From Streptomyces roseochromogenus subsp. oscitans DS 12.976 (GTDB lineage Bacteria > Actinomycetota > Actinomycetes > Streptomycetales > Streptomycetaceae), in the NCBI RefSeq assembly GCF_000497445.1, contig NZ_CM002285.1:1800841-1864840 (forward strand): 64,000 nucleotides of DNA, written 5' to 3'. Below, piece after piece: positions 53,299-61,521 of the stretch. The translations under genes were made by a program, and so were the position numbers. A model generated the notes under the pieces. The model had not been told where the DNA came from, made no database searches, and was given only the letters and a program-made list of their open reading frames with translations. Position 1 is the stretch's first letter; each line of letters begins with the position of its first letter.

Positions 53299-53598
53299 TT
53301 AGATACCGAGACCGCCCGCGACGCGTGTCTCCTGGCGGGTGAACTCACCCGTCAGCAGCGGCATGACCTTGCCGATGGAAGCCTTCGCCTCAGGCAGCTG
53401 CAACGACGCGTCGTGATGCTCTTTGCTCTGCCACACCTCGCTCACCCACACGGTGTCTTCGTCCGTGACCGATTCGGTGACGACGTAGAGATCACATCCC
53501 GCTTTGCGCAGGCCGTCAGAGCCAGCAACCAGTGCGGCGACCACCTCCGCGCGGTGACCGGGTTTGACCTTCATCGAACCGATATAGCCATAGCGCAT
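53299..53598 (-). CDS. Antibiotic biosynthesis monooxygenase (ABM)-fold protein
   Basis: ATG 53596-53598 with GGAGGAG 4 nt upstream gives 99 residues. MRYGYIGSMKVKPGHRAEVVAALV, GLRKAGCDLYVVTES, VWVSEVWQSKEHHDASLQ and VMPLLTGEFTRQETRV follow the dimeric ferredoxin-like ABM fold (PF03992), with the W-x-S/K-x-x-H-x-x-S signature. Members act as small monooxygenases, heme-degrading enzymes or quinol oxidases, often without cofactor. It stands alone, so the substrate is unknown. A P450 remnant lies just upstream on the other strand. Confidence 0.8.
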   Translation of the reverse strand: MRYGYIGSMKVKPGHRAEVVAALVAGSDGLRKAGCDLYVVTESVTDEDTVWVSEVWQSKEHHDASLQLPEAKASIGKVMPLLTGEFTRQETRVAGGLGI

Positions 53599-53689
53599 GT
53601 CACTCCTCCTGATCACGAACGAGATGCGCACACGAGCCTACCGGGCACGAGACCGACGACAGCACGGAGCAGATCTACCGCGCCGACCG

Positions 53690-53860
53690 CGCCTGCGCTG
53701 TTCGTCGGCTGCGGTCAGCCGGCGAGGACCCGGTCCGCTTCCGGCCCGGCCGGAAGCGCGTATCGGCCTGCCGGCGCTGTTCGACCGGTTCCCCGAGGTG
53801 CACCCGGCCGTGCCCCTGCCCGGCTCTCGCTCTCCCCGAGCTGAGACCGGCTGTCCGGGG
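53690..53860 (+). pseudogene. Cytochrome P450, C-terminal scrap
   Basis: The frame EARIGLPALFDRFPEVHPAVPLP matches the helix after the heme Cys loop of Streptomyces P450s (usually A-R-L-E-A-R-I-x-L-x-A-L-F-x-R-F-P). Preceding frames hold EDPVRFRPGRKR-like residues. The heme loop itself is not readable, so the gene is decayed. Confidence is limited by length. Confidence 0.45.
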
Positions 53861-53869
53861 GGCCGGGGG

Positions 53870-54397
53870 TCAACGCCATAGCCGCGCCTGGACGTCGTCC
53901 ACCACGGGAGCGCAGTCGCCCTCGCCAGGGGCTCCGATCTGCGGGTACGGGAAGGGCCTGGGTGTGCCGTCGGCCGCGACGGCCCAGGCGACCCCCGGCC
54001 CCGGCTGTACGGCGGAGACCTGCCCGGCCGGACAGGACGGCGACTCGGGCACCTGGGCCGGGGGTGCGGACGCAGGAGGCGGGCCGTAGACGCAGAAGGC
54101 GAGGACCGTCCCTACCGGCACGGCAGGCATGGGCAGTTCATCGCCTTCGCCGGGGTCTGTCTGCCCTGCGAAGACCGGCACCTCGCCCGTCCTCGCGACG
54201 GCCGGTGCGACCGGCGGAACGCCCCCGGCAGGTCCCGGCATTCCGGCGGGATCGGCACAGAGGGACGCGTACTCCTGGTCGGCTTCCCGTACGGACTCGG
54301 CGTTCCAGCCGGGTCGGCCCGTCGGCGAGAGCGCAGTGGTGCAGCCGGTGAGGGTGGCGGCCAGCGTCATGCCCGCCGCCAGGAAGGATTTACGCAT
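53870..54397 (-). CDS. Putative lipoprotein of unknown function
   Basis: The 175-residue protein starts MRKSFLAAGMTLAATLTGC, a signal peptide with lipobox LTGC (Cys19). The mature part is Pro/Gly/Ala/Val-rich with four more cysteines (ASLCADP, LAFCVYG, SPSCPAG, GDCAPV). No enzymatic signature is visible. A purine-rich GAGAGACGGACGGA precedes the ATG. It lies 58 bp downstream of a shortened ECF sigma factor gene in the same direction. Surface lipoproteins next to such sigma factors may act as anti-sigma partners or targets, but there is no direct evidence here. Confidence 0.7.
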   Translation of the reverse strand: MRKSFLAAGMTLAATLTGCTTALSPTGRPGWNAESVREADQEYASLCADPAGMPGPAGGVPPVAPAVARTGEVPVFAGQTDPGEGDELPMPAVPVGTVLAFCVYGPPPASAPPAQVPESPSCPAGQVSAVQPGPGVAWAVAADGTPRPFPYPQIGAPGEGDCAPVVDDVQARLWR

Positions 54398-54455
54398 TCC
54401 GTCCGTCTCTCGAATTCTTCGTCATCATGCCGAATACCGTTGTCTCTGCGGTGAT

Positions 54456-54908
54456 TCAGGCGCACTGGGGCGGAAATCCGTGCCGTCCCAGAACCGGCCG
54501 GAGCGTGCGTATCGCGTAGTGACTGCGGGATTTCACGGTGCCCACGGGCACCCTGATGTGCGTCGCGACATCGCAGGCCCGCGGGACGTTCTCGCGGGGA
54601 TGCACGGGATGGACGTGGGATTCCACCTGCTCCTCGCCACCGGCCTCCTGGGCGCGGCGGGAGAGCATCCGGTGCTGGTCGATGGTCAGGCGCCGAGCCA
54701 CGGTCAGCGGCCAGGGCAGCGCGGCGTCCGCGTCTCCTTCGAACGCCTCAGGATGCTGCCGGGCCCGCGGGAACATCTCCTGCACGAGGTCCTCGGCCCT
54801 GCCGAAATCGCCGGTCCGACTGGTGACCGCACGCAGCAGCAGCGGCGCGTACCGCCGGTGCGGCTTCGCGAGCGGCTCCCGGGCAAGAGTGGCGCTGGGG
54901 ATGGCCAT
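54456..54908 (-). CDS. ECF-type RNA polymerase sigma factor, shortened
   Basis: ATG 54906-54908 (GGGAG 6 nt upstream) gives 150 residues. Region 2 is recognisable: YAPLLLRAVTSRTGDFGRAEDLVQEMFPRARQHPEAF, then PWPLTVARRLTIDQHRMLSRRA. Region 4 retains only its last helix, HIRVPVGTVKSRSHYAIRTLR. About 30 residues that normally form the linker and first two helices of region 4 are missing, while the frame stays open. That loss should impair -35 recognition, so the gene is probably a decaying remnant, though still expressible. A lipoprotein gene follows 58 bp downstream. Confidence 0.6.
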   Translation of the reverse strand: MAIPSATLAREPLAKPHRRYAPLLLRAVTSRTGDFGRAEDLVQEMFPRARQHPEAFEGDADAALPWPLTVARRLTIDQHRMLSRRAQEAGGEEQVESHVHPVHPRENVPRACDVATHIRVPVGTVKSRSHYAIRTLRPVLGRHGFPPQCA

Positions 54909-55159
54909 CGGACACTCCCTGGTCGTGTGATCGTGGGGGTCGGATCCGGCGGTGACAGCTCGGGGCCGTCTCCGGACCTGGGCCGCCCCGCTTCCGTACG
55001 GGAGAGTGGAGGGCGTCACCAAGAGGCCGCCAAGGACCCGCCAAGGCGCGGCGCCGCGGATCCTTGGGGCCGAGGAGCGCCGGCGGCGTGGGAGCCTCGT
55101 ACGCCACGCCGTCATGGGGAACGCCGGGCCCGGGGCGAGGAGTTCGGTGCGGTCACCGA

Positions 55160-55640
55160 CGGCGAGACACGGACTCATTCCGGGCGTGCCGGCGCTGCTC
55201 GCGCTGGGACTGGAGCTGGAGCTGGGCAGAATCGTTCCGTTGGAGCGGTTCTGCGAGCTGCTCCGGGGTGAGCGGCCTCCTGTGCACACGAAGCCGGCCC
55301 TGCAGGGGCTCATCGCAGCCTCCCGCAAGACCCTTTCCAGGTTCCCTCTCACCATCACCACCCGCCCGTCCGGGTACCAACTCACCGGCGACCCCGAAAC
55401 GGTGGACTGCCAGGTGTCCGACGCCTTGGTGCGCAGCGCCGAGGCCGGGGCCCGCACGTATAACGAGCCCGCCGCGGCGAGGCTCCGGCACGCTCTCGAC
55501 CTGTGACGTGGCCCCGCCCGGCGGGCTTGCTCGCCGGCACCCCGAGGTGCTCTCGCCCGACGAGTCACGGGAGTTGCTGTGCGACCACATCGGCGAGGCG
55601 CGGATGCGAGCGCGGGCAGTTGTCGGGCCGTGCCCTTCCT
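55160..55640 (+). pseudogene. SARP/AfsR-type regulator, fragmented
   Basis: The first part carries ALLALGLELELGRIVPLERFCELLRG, ALQGLIAASRKTL and TTRPSGYQLTGDPETVDCQ plus AARLRHALDL, the N-terminal winged helix and start of the activation domain. After a stop at 55504-55506 a later scrap, PEVLSPDESRELLCDHIGEAR, is an NB-ARC segment. Everything between and after is deleted. This is a second SARP in the window, now dead. Confidence 0.65.
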
Positions 55641-55812
55641 CACCGGTGTTCGTCGTCGTGACGTGTGTCGACACCTCCTTGCCGATGCTCCGCGCCAGAC
55701 GCCGCTCGCGGTGGCCGCCCGCTGCGCGCGCAAGCCCCGCCGGGGGTATCGGCGGGGGTTCGTCGTCGTATCCCGGTCGCGAGCACGGTGCGCCTGCGAC
55801 CGGGTGTGGGTG

Positions 55813-58440
55813 CTACCGGGACTCGTCCTGATGGGACAGCTCGAGGTCGAAGCCGGTGACGCCGGTGCCGTCCAGGCGCAGCGATGCGGCGACCGGGGCG
55901 TAGCCGCTGGCGATGACGGTGTACTCGCCGCTGTCCAGGTCGGTGAAACCGTAGGCGCCGTCGGAGCCGGTGATCGTGGTGCCGACCGCATTGCCGGCCG
56001 AGTCCAGCAGGGTGACCTTGGCCTCGTCGAGAGGGTCGCCGGTGGCTGCGGTGACGACGCCGCGCAGCCGGGCGCCCGGTTCGAGGCGGATCTCACAGGC
56101 GTCCATGGCACCCGGGATGACGTCGGCCGAGAGGGCGGCCGGGCGGTATCCGGGCGCGTTCACCACGATCGTGTAGCCGCCGGGGACCAGGTCGGCGAGC
56201 GCGAAGGCGCCGTCGGCGGCCGAGGTTCCGGAGGACACGACCTCGCCTCGCACATCCGTGGCGACCAGCAGGGCTTCTGCCAGCGGGTGTCCGTCCACGG
56301 CATCCCGGACCGACCCGGTGAGGGCGACGGTGCCGCTGAGCGCGAGGTTGCACTCGACCGGCTCGTCGCCGACCACCACCGTGACGGCCTGCGGCTGCCG
56401 GGCACCGGCGGCGCCGATCAGCACATAGGTGCCGGGGCCGGTGACGGCCAGGTCGTAGCCGCCGTCCTCGCCGCTGACCGCGCGGCCGAGTTGCCGTCCG
56501 CCCACGTCGATCAAGGTGATCACGGCCTGTGGCACCGGTGCGCCCGCGCCGTCCAGCACCCGGCCGCGGACGCCGTGGCGCGGGGCGCCGGGCACGGGAA
56601 CGAACCGGTCGGCCGCCGGGGCGGAGTCGGGCCGGCGCCCGGTGGGTGCCGGTTCGGCTGCGGTGTCTTCCATGGCGGCAAGTTCCACGGCGGGAGACTC
56701 GGCGGCTGCGGTCGGGGCCGGCTCCCGTGCCGAGCCTCCGTTCTCCTCCGCCGCCCGCGCCTCCAGTCCGGAGACCTGGCGCAGCGGCACCTCCTTGGTC
56801 CACACGGCGACCAGGAAGCCCAGGACCATCACGGCGGCCGCGATGAGGAACACGAGCTGCATCGAGTCGGTGAAGCCGGCCTTGAACGGCTCGGCCAGGC
56901 GCGGGTCGAGCCGCTGGATGAACGACGAGTCGTCGAGCACGCCCGAGCCGCTGCCACCGCTCGCCCCGGGGTGCTTGAACATGTCCAGCACCGGCGCGTT
57001 GGCGGGGTTGGCGCGCACGGACGGGTCATGGAGCGCGGCCTGGAAGGCGGGCGTCCCGGCGGCGGACCGGAAGGCCGAGCCGATCTTGTCACCGACGGTG
57101 CTGAACAGCACGGAGAGGAAGATCGCGGTACCGGCGGTGCCGCCCATCTGCCGGAAGAAGGTCGCCGACGCGGTCGCCACGCCCATGTCCTTGGGTTCTA
57201 CGGCGTTCTGTACGGCCAGGGTCAGGATCTGCATGCATCCGCTGAGGCCGATGCCGAACAGCGCCATGTAGGCCATGGTCTCCGGCAGCGCCGTGTTCCA
57301 CTGCACCCGGTAGTGGAACAGCAGCATGGCGGCGATGATCAGCAGCGAGCCTATGACCGGGAAGATCTTGTACTTGCCGGTCTTCTGGATGATGCCGCCG
57401 ACCACGATGGTCCCGGCGATCATCCCGACCATCAACGGCAGCATCAGCAGGCCGGACCTGGTGGGGCTGACGCCCTTCACGATCTGCAGATACAGCGGGA
57501 CCATCATCATCCCGCCGAACATGCCCATGCCGATGATCACGGACAGCAGGCTCATCTTGCTGAACACCGCGCTGCGGAACAGCCGCATCGGGATCAGGGC
57601 CTCCTCGCCCATGGCCCGTTCGACGAAGACCCATGCGATCAGACCGACCACACCGACCGCGTAACAGGCGCAGGCCTTCGTGGAGGTCCAGCCCCAGGAC
57701 TGGCCCTGCTCGGCCACAAGCAGCAGCGGCACCACGCCGATGGCGATGGTGAGCGCGCCCCACCAGTCGATGCGGTGGTCGCGGCGGGTGTGCGGGAGGT
57801 TCAGCACCTTGGCGACGACGAACAGCGCGATGATGCCGACCGGCACGTTGACCAGGAACACCCAGCGCCAGCCGGCGATGGTCAGGATGCTGCTACGGCC
57901 CGCCAGGAAGCCGCCGATCAGCGGGCCGAGCACGCTGGAGGAGCCGAACATCGCGAGCATGTAGCCCTGGTACCGGGCCCGTTCGCGGGGCGGGACGATG
58001 TCACCGATGATCGCCAGCGCCAGGGACATCAGACCGCCCGCACCGATGCCCTGGAAGGCCCGGAAAGCGGACAGCTCCGTCATCGAGGTGGCGAACGAAC
58101 AGGCCGCCGAGCCCGCGATGAAGATCGTGATGGCCGCCAGGAAGAAGGGCTTACGGCCGTAGAGGTCGGACAGCTTGCCGTACAGCGGTGTGCTGATGGT
58201 GGAGGTGATCAGATACGCGGTGGTGACCCACGCCTGTGCGCTGAGGCCGTGCAGATCGTCCGCGATCGTACGGATCGAGGTGCTGACGATGGTCTGGTCG
58301 AGCGCCGCGAGGAACATCCCCAGCATCAGGCCGCTGAGGATCGTCATGATCTGACGGTGTGTCAGCTTGCCGTTGGCCGGCGACGTCGACCCGGATATCG
58401 CTTCGGTTCCCCCGCGGGCCGGGGATGCGGACGTGGTCAT
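55813..58440 (-). CDS. MFS exporter (DHA2) with C-terminal carboxypeptidase-regulatory-like repeats
   Basis: An 875-residue fusion. Residues ~25-590 form a 14-helix DHA2 transporter: LGMFLAALDQTIVSTSIRTIADDL (TM1), PLYGKLSDLYGRKPFF (motif A), RAFQGIGAGGLMSLALAI (TM4), SSSVLGPLIGGFL (motif C), GMMMVPLYLQ. An Ala/Glu/Pro-rich linker leads to about three tandem beta-sandwich modules (RGRVLDGAGAPVPQAVITLID, TGSVRDAVDGHPLAEALLVAT, RGVVTAATGDPLDEAKVTLLD), each ending in a G-x-Y/F-T/D-L-x-G-Y-T-type turn. These resemble CarboxypepD_reg/PEGA-like folds. With 14 helices both ends are cytoplasmic, so the tail would be inside the cell. The role of the tail is unknown; transporters of this build occur in actinomycetes. 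No adjacent regulator. Confidence 0.85.
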   Translation of the reverse strand: MTTSASPARGGTEAISGSTSPANGKLTHRQIMTILSGLMLGMFLAALDQTIVSTSIRTIADDLHGLSAQAWVTTAYLITSTISTPLYGKLSDLYGRKPFFLAAITIFIAGSAACSFATSMTELSAFRAFQGIGAGGLMSLALAIIGDIVPPRERARYQGYMLAMFGSSSVLGPLIGGFLAGRSSILTIAGWRWVFLVNVPVGIIALFVVAKVLNLPHTRRDHRIDWWGALTIAIGVVPLLLVAEQGQSWGWTSTKACACYAVGVVGLIAWVFVERAMGEEALIPMRLFRSAVFSKMSLLSVIIGMGMFGGMMMVPLYLQIVKGVSPTRSGLLMLPLMVGMIAGTIVVGGIIQKTGKYKIFPVIGSLLIIAAMLLFHYRVQWNTALPETMAYMALFGIGLSGCMQILTLAVQNAVEPKDMGVATASATFFRQMGGTAGTAIFLSVLFSTVGDKIGSAFRSAAGTPAFQAALHDPSVRANPANAPVLDMFKHPGASGGSGSGVLDDSSFIQRLDPRLAEPFKAGFTDSMQLVFLIAAAVMVLGFLVAVWTKEVPLRQVSGLEARAAEENGGSAREPAPTAAAESPAVELAAMEDTAAEPAPTGRRPDSAPAADRFVPVPGAPRHGVRGRVLDGAGAPVPQAVITLIDVGGRQLGRAVSGEDGGYDLAVTGPGTYVLIGAAGARQPQAVTVVVGDEPVECNLALSGTVALTGSVRDAVDGHPLAEALLVATDVRGEVVSSGTSAADGAFALADLVPGGYTIVVNAPGYRPAALSADVIPGAMDACEIRLEPGARLRGVVTAATGDPLDEAKVTLLDSAGNAVGTTITGSDGAYGFTDLDSGEYTVIASGYAPVAASLRLDGTGVTGFDLELSHQDESR

Positions 58441-58774
58441 GCGTGCGGATCTCCTTGCCTCGCCTCACCGCCCGGGCGCCGCCCGGCTTTCGAGGCTCAT
58501 ATCTGTGCGGTCCACCAGGTCGCCGTCGAGACGCTTCACCGGTCCCCGACGGAGGAGCTTCACCAGCGTCCGGTCGAGGAGCTTGTTCGGCCCCCCGACG
58601 TGCGAGCACATGGCTCCCTCTCGGCCTCTCTGACGGCCCGCGCCGATCATCACTTACGTTCCGTTGCTTGCGGCTACCAACTGAGTGTAGGTCCTTGCGG
58701 GGACAAGGCTCCATCACCCCCGTCCCGACCACCGAGGCCGGCGGCGGATCATCAGGGCGTGACCAGCCAGCCGA
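58441..58774. other. Intergenic region with the MFS promoter
   Basis: No gene is supported. The AT-richer ATCATCACTTACGTTCCG around 58648-58665 lies about 210 bp upstream of the exporter start and may be part of its promoter or operator. Confidence 0.35.
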
Positions 58775-59245
58775 TCACGCCGGACAGGCCGGACAGGGCG
58801 AACCCGACGCCGCAGGCCGTGAGCAGCCGGCGCAGCATCCGCCCGGCCCCGGTGACCACAACGCCGCGCCGATCCGGCTGCCCAGCCGTGGGATCGCGAT
58901 GGCGAACGCACCGCACAACAAGGTCAGGCCAAGGACGAGGGCCGCCACGCAGGCGCAGATCCCGGCCGGCCGTCCGGCGGTCGGGGCCACCCCGACCAGG
59001 TAGCAGTGGCCGCTCGCGTCCTGCTGGACGGGCAGCACCGTCCCCTTCTCGCAGGACTCGTCGATGGCAGCGAACTGGTCCACCGCCTGGTGATCGCCGG
59101 AACGGAAGAAACCGAAGCAGTCCGTGTCGCGCTGTTTGCCCGTGCCCGAGGTGTAGCGGCTCTCCATCGTCAGCAGCCCCGGGGTGCCCGACACACGCGT
59201 GGAGTACTCACCCACGCTCGGCGCTGCTCGCGCGGAGACCCCCAC
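58775..59245 (-). CDS. Small membrane protein, possible frameshift near the end
   Basis: A GTG at 59243-59245 opens a frame with STRVSGTPGLLTMESRYTSG, DTDCFGFFRSGD, VLPVQQDASGHCYLVG and a membrane helix ICACVAALVLGLTLLCGAFAIAI. This resembles a Streptomyces family with an extracellular G-T-P-G-x-x-T-V-x-x-C-type domain and terminal helices. Near 58870 the better continuation is in another frame (GRMLRRLLTACGVGFALSGLSG then VIGWLVTP), giving a second helix to about 58757. Either an indel has broken the gene or the shorter frame is used. The true start could lie further upstream. Confidence 0.45.
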   Translation of the reverse strand: MGVSARAAPSVGEYSTRVSGTPGLLTMESRYTSGTGKQRDTDCFGFFRSGDHQAVDQFAAIDESCEKGTVLPVQQDASGHCYLVGVAPTAGRPAGICACVAALVLGLTLLCGAFAIAIPRLGSRIGAALWSPGPGGCCAGCSRPAASGSPCPACPA

Positions 59246-59295
59246 CGCCGCCGGGCCCGCCCTCGGGGCGGACGACGGGAGTTCGACGACAGGGC

Positions 59296-61521
59296 CTAGA
59301 GGTCGTCCGATGTGCCGAGGCCCGTGAGTGCGCCTACGGGGTCCAGGTCGGGCGTGCCGCGGGGCCACCAGTCGTCCTGGCCGGGCTCCGACTCGTAGGC
59401 GTACCACAGGCCGTCCTGGCCGAGGCGGAGCTGGACGTGGCCGCGTGGGTGGGTGAGGCGGTTGCGCCAGGGGCGGAACGCCGGGAGGTCGGCGGCGAGC
59501 AGCAGCGGGCGGGCCCGGTCGAAGCGGCCGGCCGGCGGGTCCCACGCCTCCTCCAGGACGGCCAGTCCCGCGAGCCCGCCCTGGCGCCAGGCCGCGACGG
59601 CACGCGCGAGGTCGCCCGGGGTGCGGCCGACGGCCGTGGCGAGCGTGGCGTAGAGCGTGCGGGTGGTGGCCGTCAGGCCGGAACCGGGGCGGGCCGCGGC
59701 CAGCCGCACCGCGTCCTGCCACAGGGACAACTCGCCCACCAGGTCCTGTCCGGTCGCGAGCAGCGCATGGGCGCGGGCGGCGGCGTCGGTCGCCAGCTGG
59801 TCCAGCGCGAACGGGTCCGGGCCGCCGGGCGCCGCCGGATACACCGGTGGCTGCTCGGGGTGCGGAGGCGCCGGCAACGGCAATGGCAGCGGCGGGAGTT
59901 GGCGTGGGGCGAGGGCGTCGGTGGCGCGTACGCCGGGCAGGGAGCCCGGCTGCCGTTCCTGGGCGGCGCGGGCCGCGCGAGCGGCACTGCGCCGGGACAG
60001 CGCGTCGACCAGGTTCTTCTCGCTACGGCCGCGCAGCAGGAGCAGCACGAACGGGTCGGCGTCGAGCAGCCGTGCCGTCTGGTAACAGAGCGCGGCAGCG
60101 TGCTTGCAGGGGTGACCGGAGTCGGGGCAACTGCAGCGCGGGGCGAGGTCACCGGGGCCGGGCAGGAGAGGGACCCCGCAGTCGGCCAGGGACTGGGGCA
60201 GCTCCTTGTCGAGCAGCGCGGCGATGTGCCCCGGCCGGCCGGCGGCCGCGTCCAGGAACCGCGCCCAGTCCTCGTCCTCCAGCGTGCGGACCCGCACCTG
60301 CACCCGGTACGGGCGGGGCCGGCTCCCGCGCACGTACGCCAGCACGAGCCCCGGGGTCACGGTGATCGCGTCGACATGGCCCTGGTCGGCATAACCGCGG
60401 CCCCGTGCCACCCTCTTGGCGTCCAGCGCACCCTGCTCCAGCGCGTCCACCCATGCGTTGCCCCACCAGGTCGCGGCGAATGCCGTGCCCTCGGCAGTGG
60501 CCTCGCGCGGCGCGAACCCCGGGAACGTACGTCTCAGTTCGGTGTCGCGGTGAGGGGCGGCCATGGTGGCGGGCAGGTGCGGGGACGCGGTGGCGGGCGC
60601 GGGGGCCGGGTGGTCCGGTTCGGTGCGGTCGGCTGCGTCGCCGATGGTCCCCGGGGGCTGTGTCCTCTCCTCCTCCGAAGTGTCGGAATCCGGGGTGTCG
60701 GACTCCGCGGTGTCGGACCCCGTCGGCATCCGGAAGGCGTTGGCCAGGTAGTACCGCATGTCCCGGGCGGCCTTGACACGGGCGTCCCGGGCGTCTGCTC
60801 CGGGAGCGGATGACATGCGCGGCCCAGGGGCGGGTGACGTGGGCGGCGCGGGGGCGGCGGAACTCCCGCTCGCGCGCGGGGCGCGCCCGGCACGGGGTTC
60901 GGCCATTCGCTTGCCCCGTGCGGCAGCCTCCGCCGCCTCTGCCTCGGCCTGCAGTGCCTCCCGCCGGGCCGCGCGCAGCGCTTCCCGGGCCACGTCAGCG
61001 GGACGCCCGCCCTGCATGGCAACTGGACGGGCCGGGCCAGCCGGAGGCACGGGGTGCTCGTCCTCGGCCGCGGGGATCACGTCGGACGGTGCGGCTGCGG
61101 CTGCGGCTGACGGTGCGGTGACGGTGGCCCTGAGTGCCGCCCGCGCCGCGTCGGCGGGCCTCGGCCCGGTGCCGGCCGGGCGTTCCACCGCGAGCTCGGC
61201 GGGGTCCGCCGGTGCCTGCGACGGTCCATCGGCCTGTGCGAGGAGTGCCGGTTCCCCAGTGTTCTCCGGTGCCTGCGTGCGTCCGTCGGCCTGTGCGAAG
61301 GCTGGGGCTTCCCCAGTCCCCTCCGGTGTCTGCAGCCGGCCGCCGGCAGGTACGAAGGCTTCCGCTTCCTCGGCCCTCTCCCGTGCCTGTGCGCGCTCGG
61401 TCCCAGCCCGTTCCCGTGCGGCCCGGAGGGCGCGGCGAGCCGCGTCGGCGGGGCGTGCTGGGGTGCCTGTCGTGGGATGCTCCGGCGGGAGACTCATGGC
61501 GTCCTCCGGTGGGAGAGTCAT
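59296..61521 (-). CDS. SWIM zinc-finger family protein
   Basis: ATG 61519-61521 overlaps the helicase stop (ATGA) and has GGAGG 5 nt upstream; 741 residues. The N-terminal third is low-complexity Ala/Arg/Pro-rich with repeated PADAARxALRAxR units. The conserved core follows: FAATWWGNAWVDALEQGALD, VARGRGYADQGHVDAITV, YRVQVRVRTLEDEDW, then the SWIM motif APRCSCPDSGHPCKHAAALCY (CxC...CxH). SWIM domains bind zinc and are thought to mediate DNA or protein contacts. The gene is almost always coupled to an SNF2-type helicase, as here, so the pair probably works on DNA remodelling or repair. The C-terminal part is helical with WYAYESEPGQDDWWPRG. Confidence 0.85.
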   Translation of the reverse strand: MTLPPEDAMSLPPEHPTTGTPARPADAARRALRAARERAGTERAQARERAEEAEAFVPAGGRLQTPEGTGEAPAFAQADGRTQAPENTGEPALLAQADGPSQAPADPAELAVERPAGTGPRPADAARAALRATVTAPSAAAAAAPSDVIPAAEDEHPVPPAGPARPVAMQGGRPADVAREALRAARREALQAEAEAAEAAARGKRMAEPRAGRAPRASGSSAAPAPPTSPAPGPRMSSAPGADARDARVKAARDMRYYLANAFRMPTGSDTAESDTPDSDTSEEERTQPPGTIGDAADRTEPDHPAPAPATASPHLPATMAAPHRDTELRRTFPGFAPREATAEGTAFAATWWGNAWVDALEQGALDAKRVARGRGYADQGHVDAITVTPGLVLAYVRGSRPRPYRVQVRVRTLEDEDWARFLDAAAGRPGHIAALLDKELPQSLADCGVPLLPGPGDLAPRCSCPDSGHPCKHAAALCYQTARLLDADPFVLLLLRGRSEKNLVDALSRRSAARAARAAQERQPGSLPGVRATDALAPRQLPPLPLPLPAPPHPEQPPVYPAAPGGPDPFALDQLATDAAARAHALLATGQDLVGELSLWQDAVRLAAARPGSGLTATTRTLYATLATAVGRTPGDLARAVAAWRQGGLAGLAVLEEAWDPPAGRFDRARPLLLAADLPAFRPWRNRLTHPRGHVQLRLGQDGLWYAYESEPGQDDWWPRGTPDLDPVGALTGLGTSDDL

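Noticed and set aside
55579..60813. Very long plus-strand open frame (1744 codons)
   Set aside because: It lies antisense to the MFS exporter and SWIM genes; its translation is Arg/Gly/His/Ala-rich with no domains, a codon-bias shadow of GC-rich minus-strand genes.
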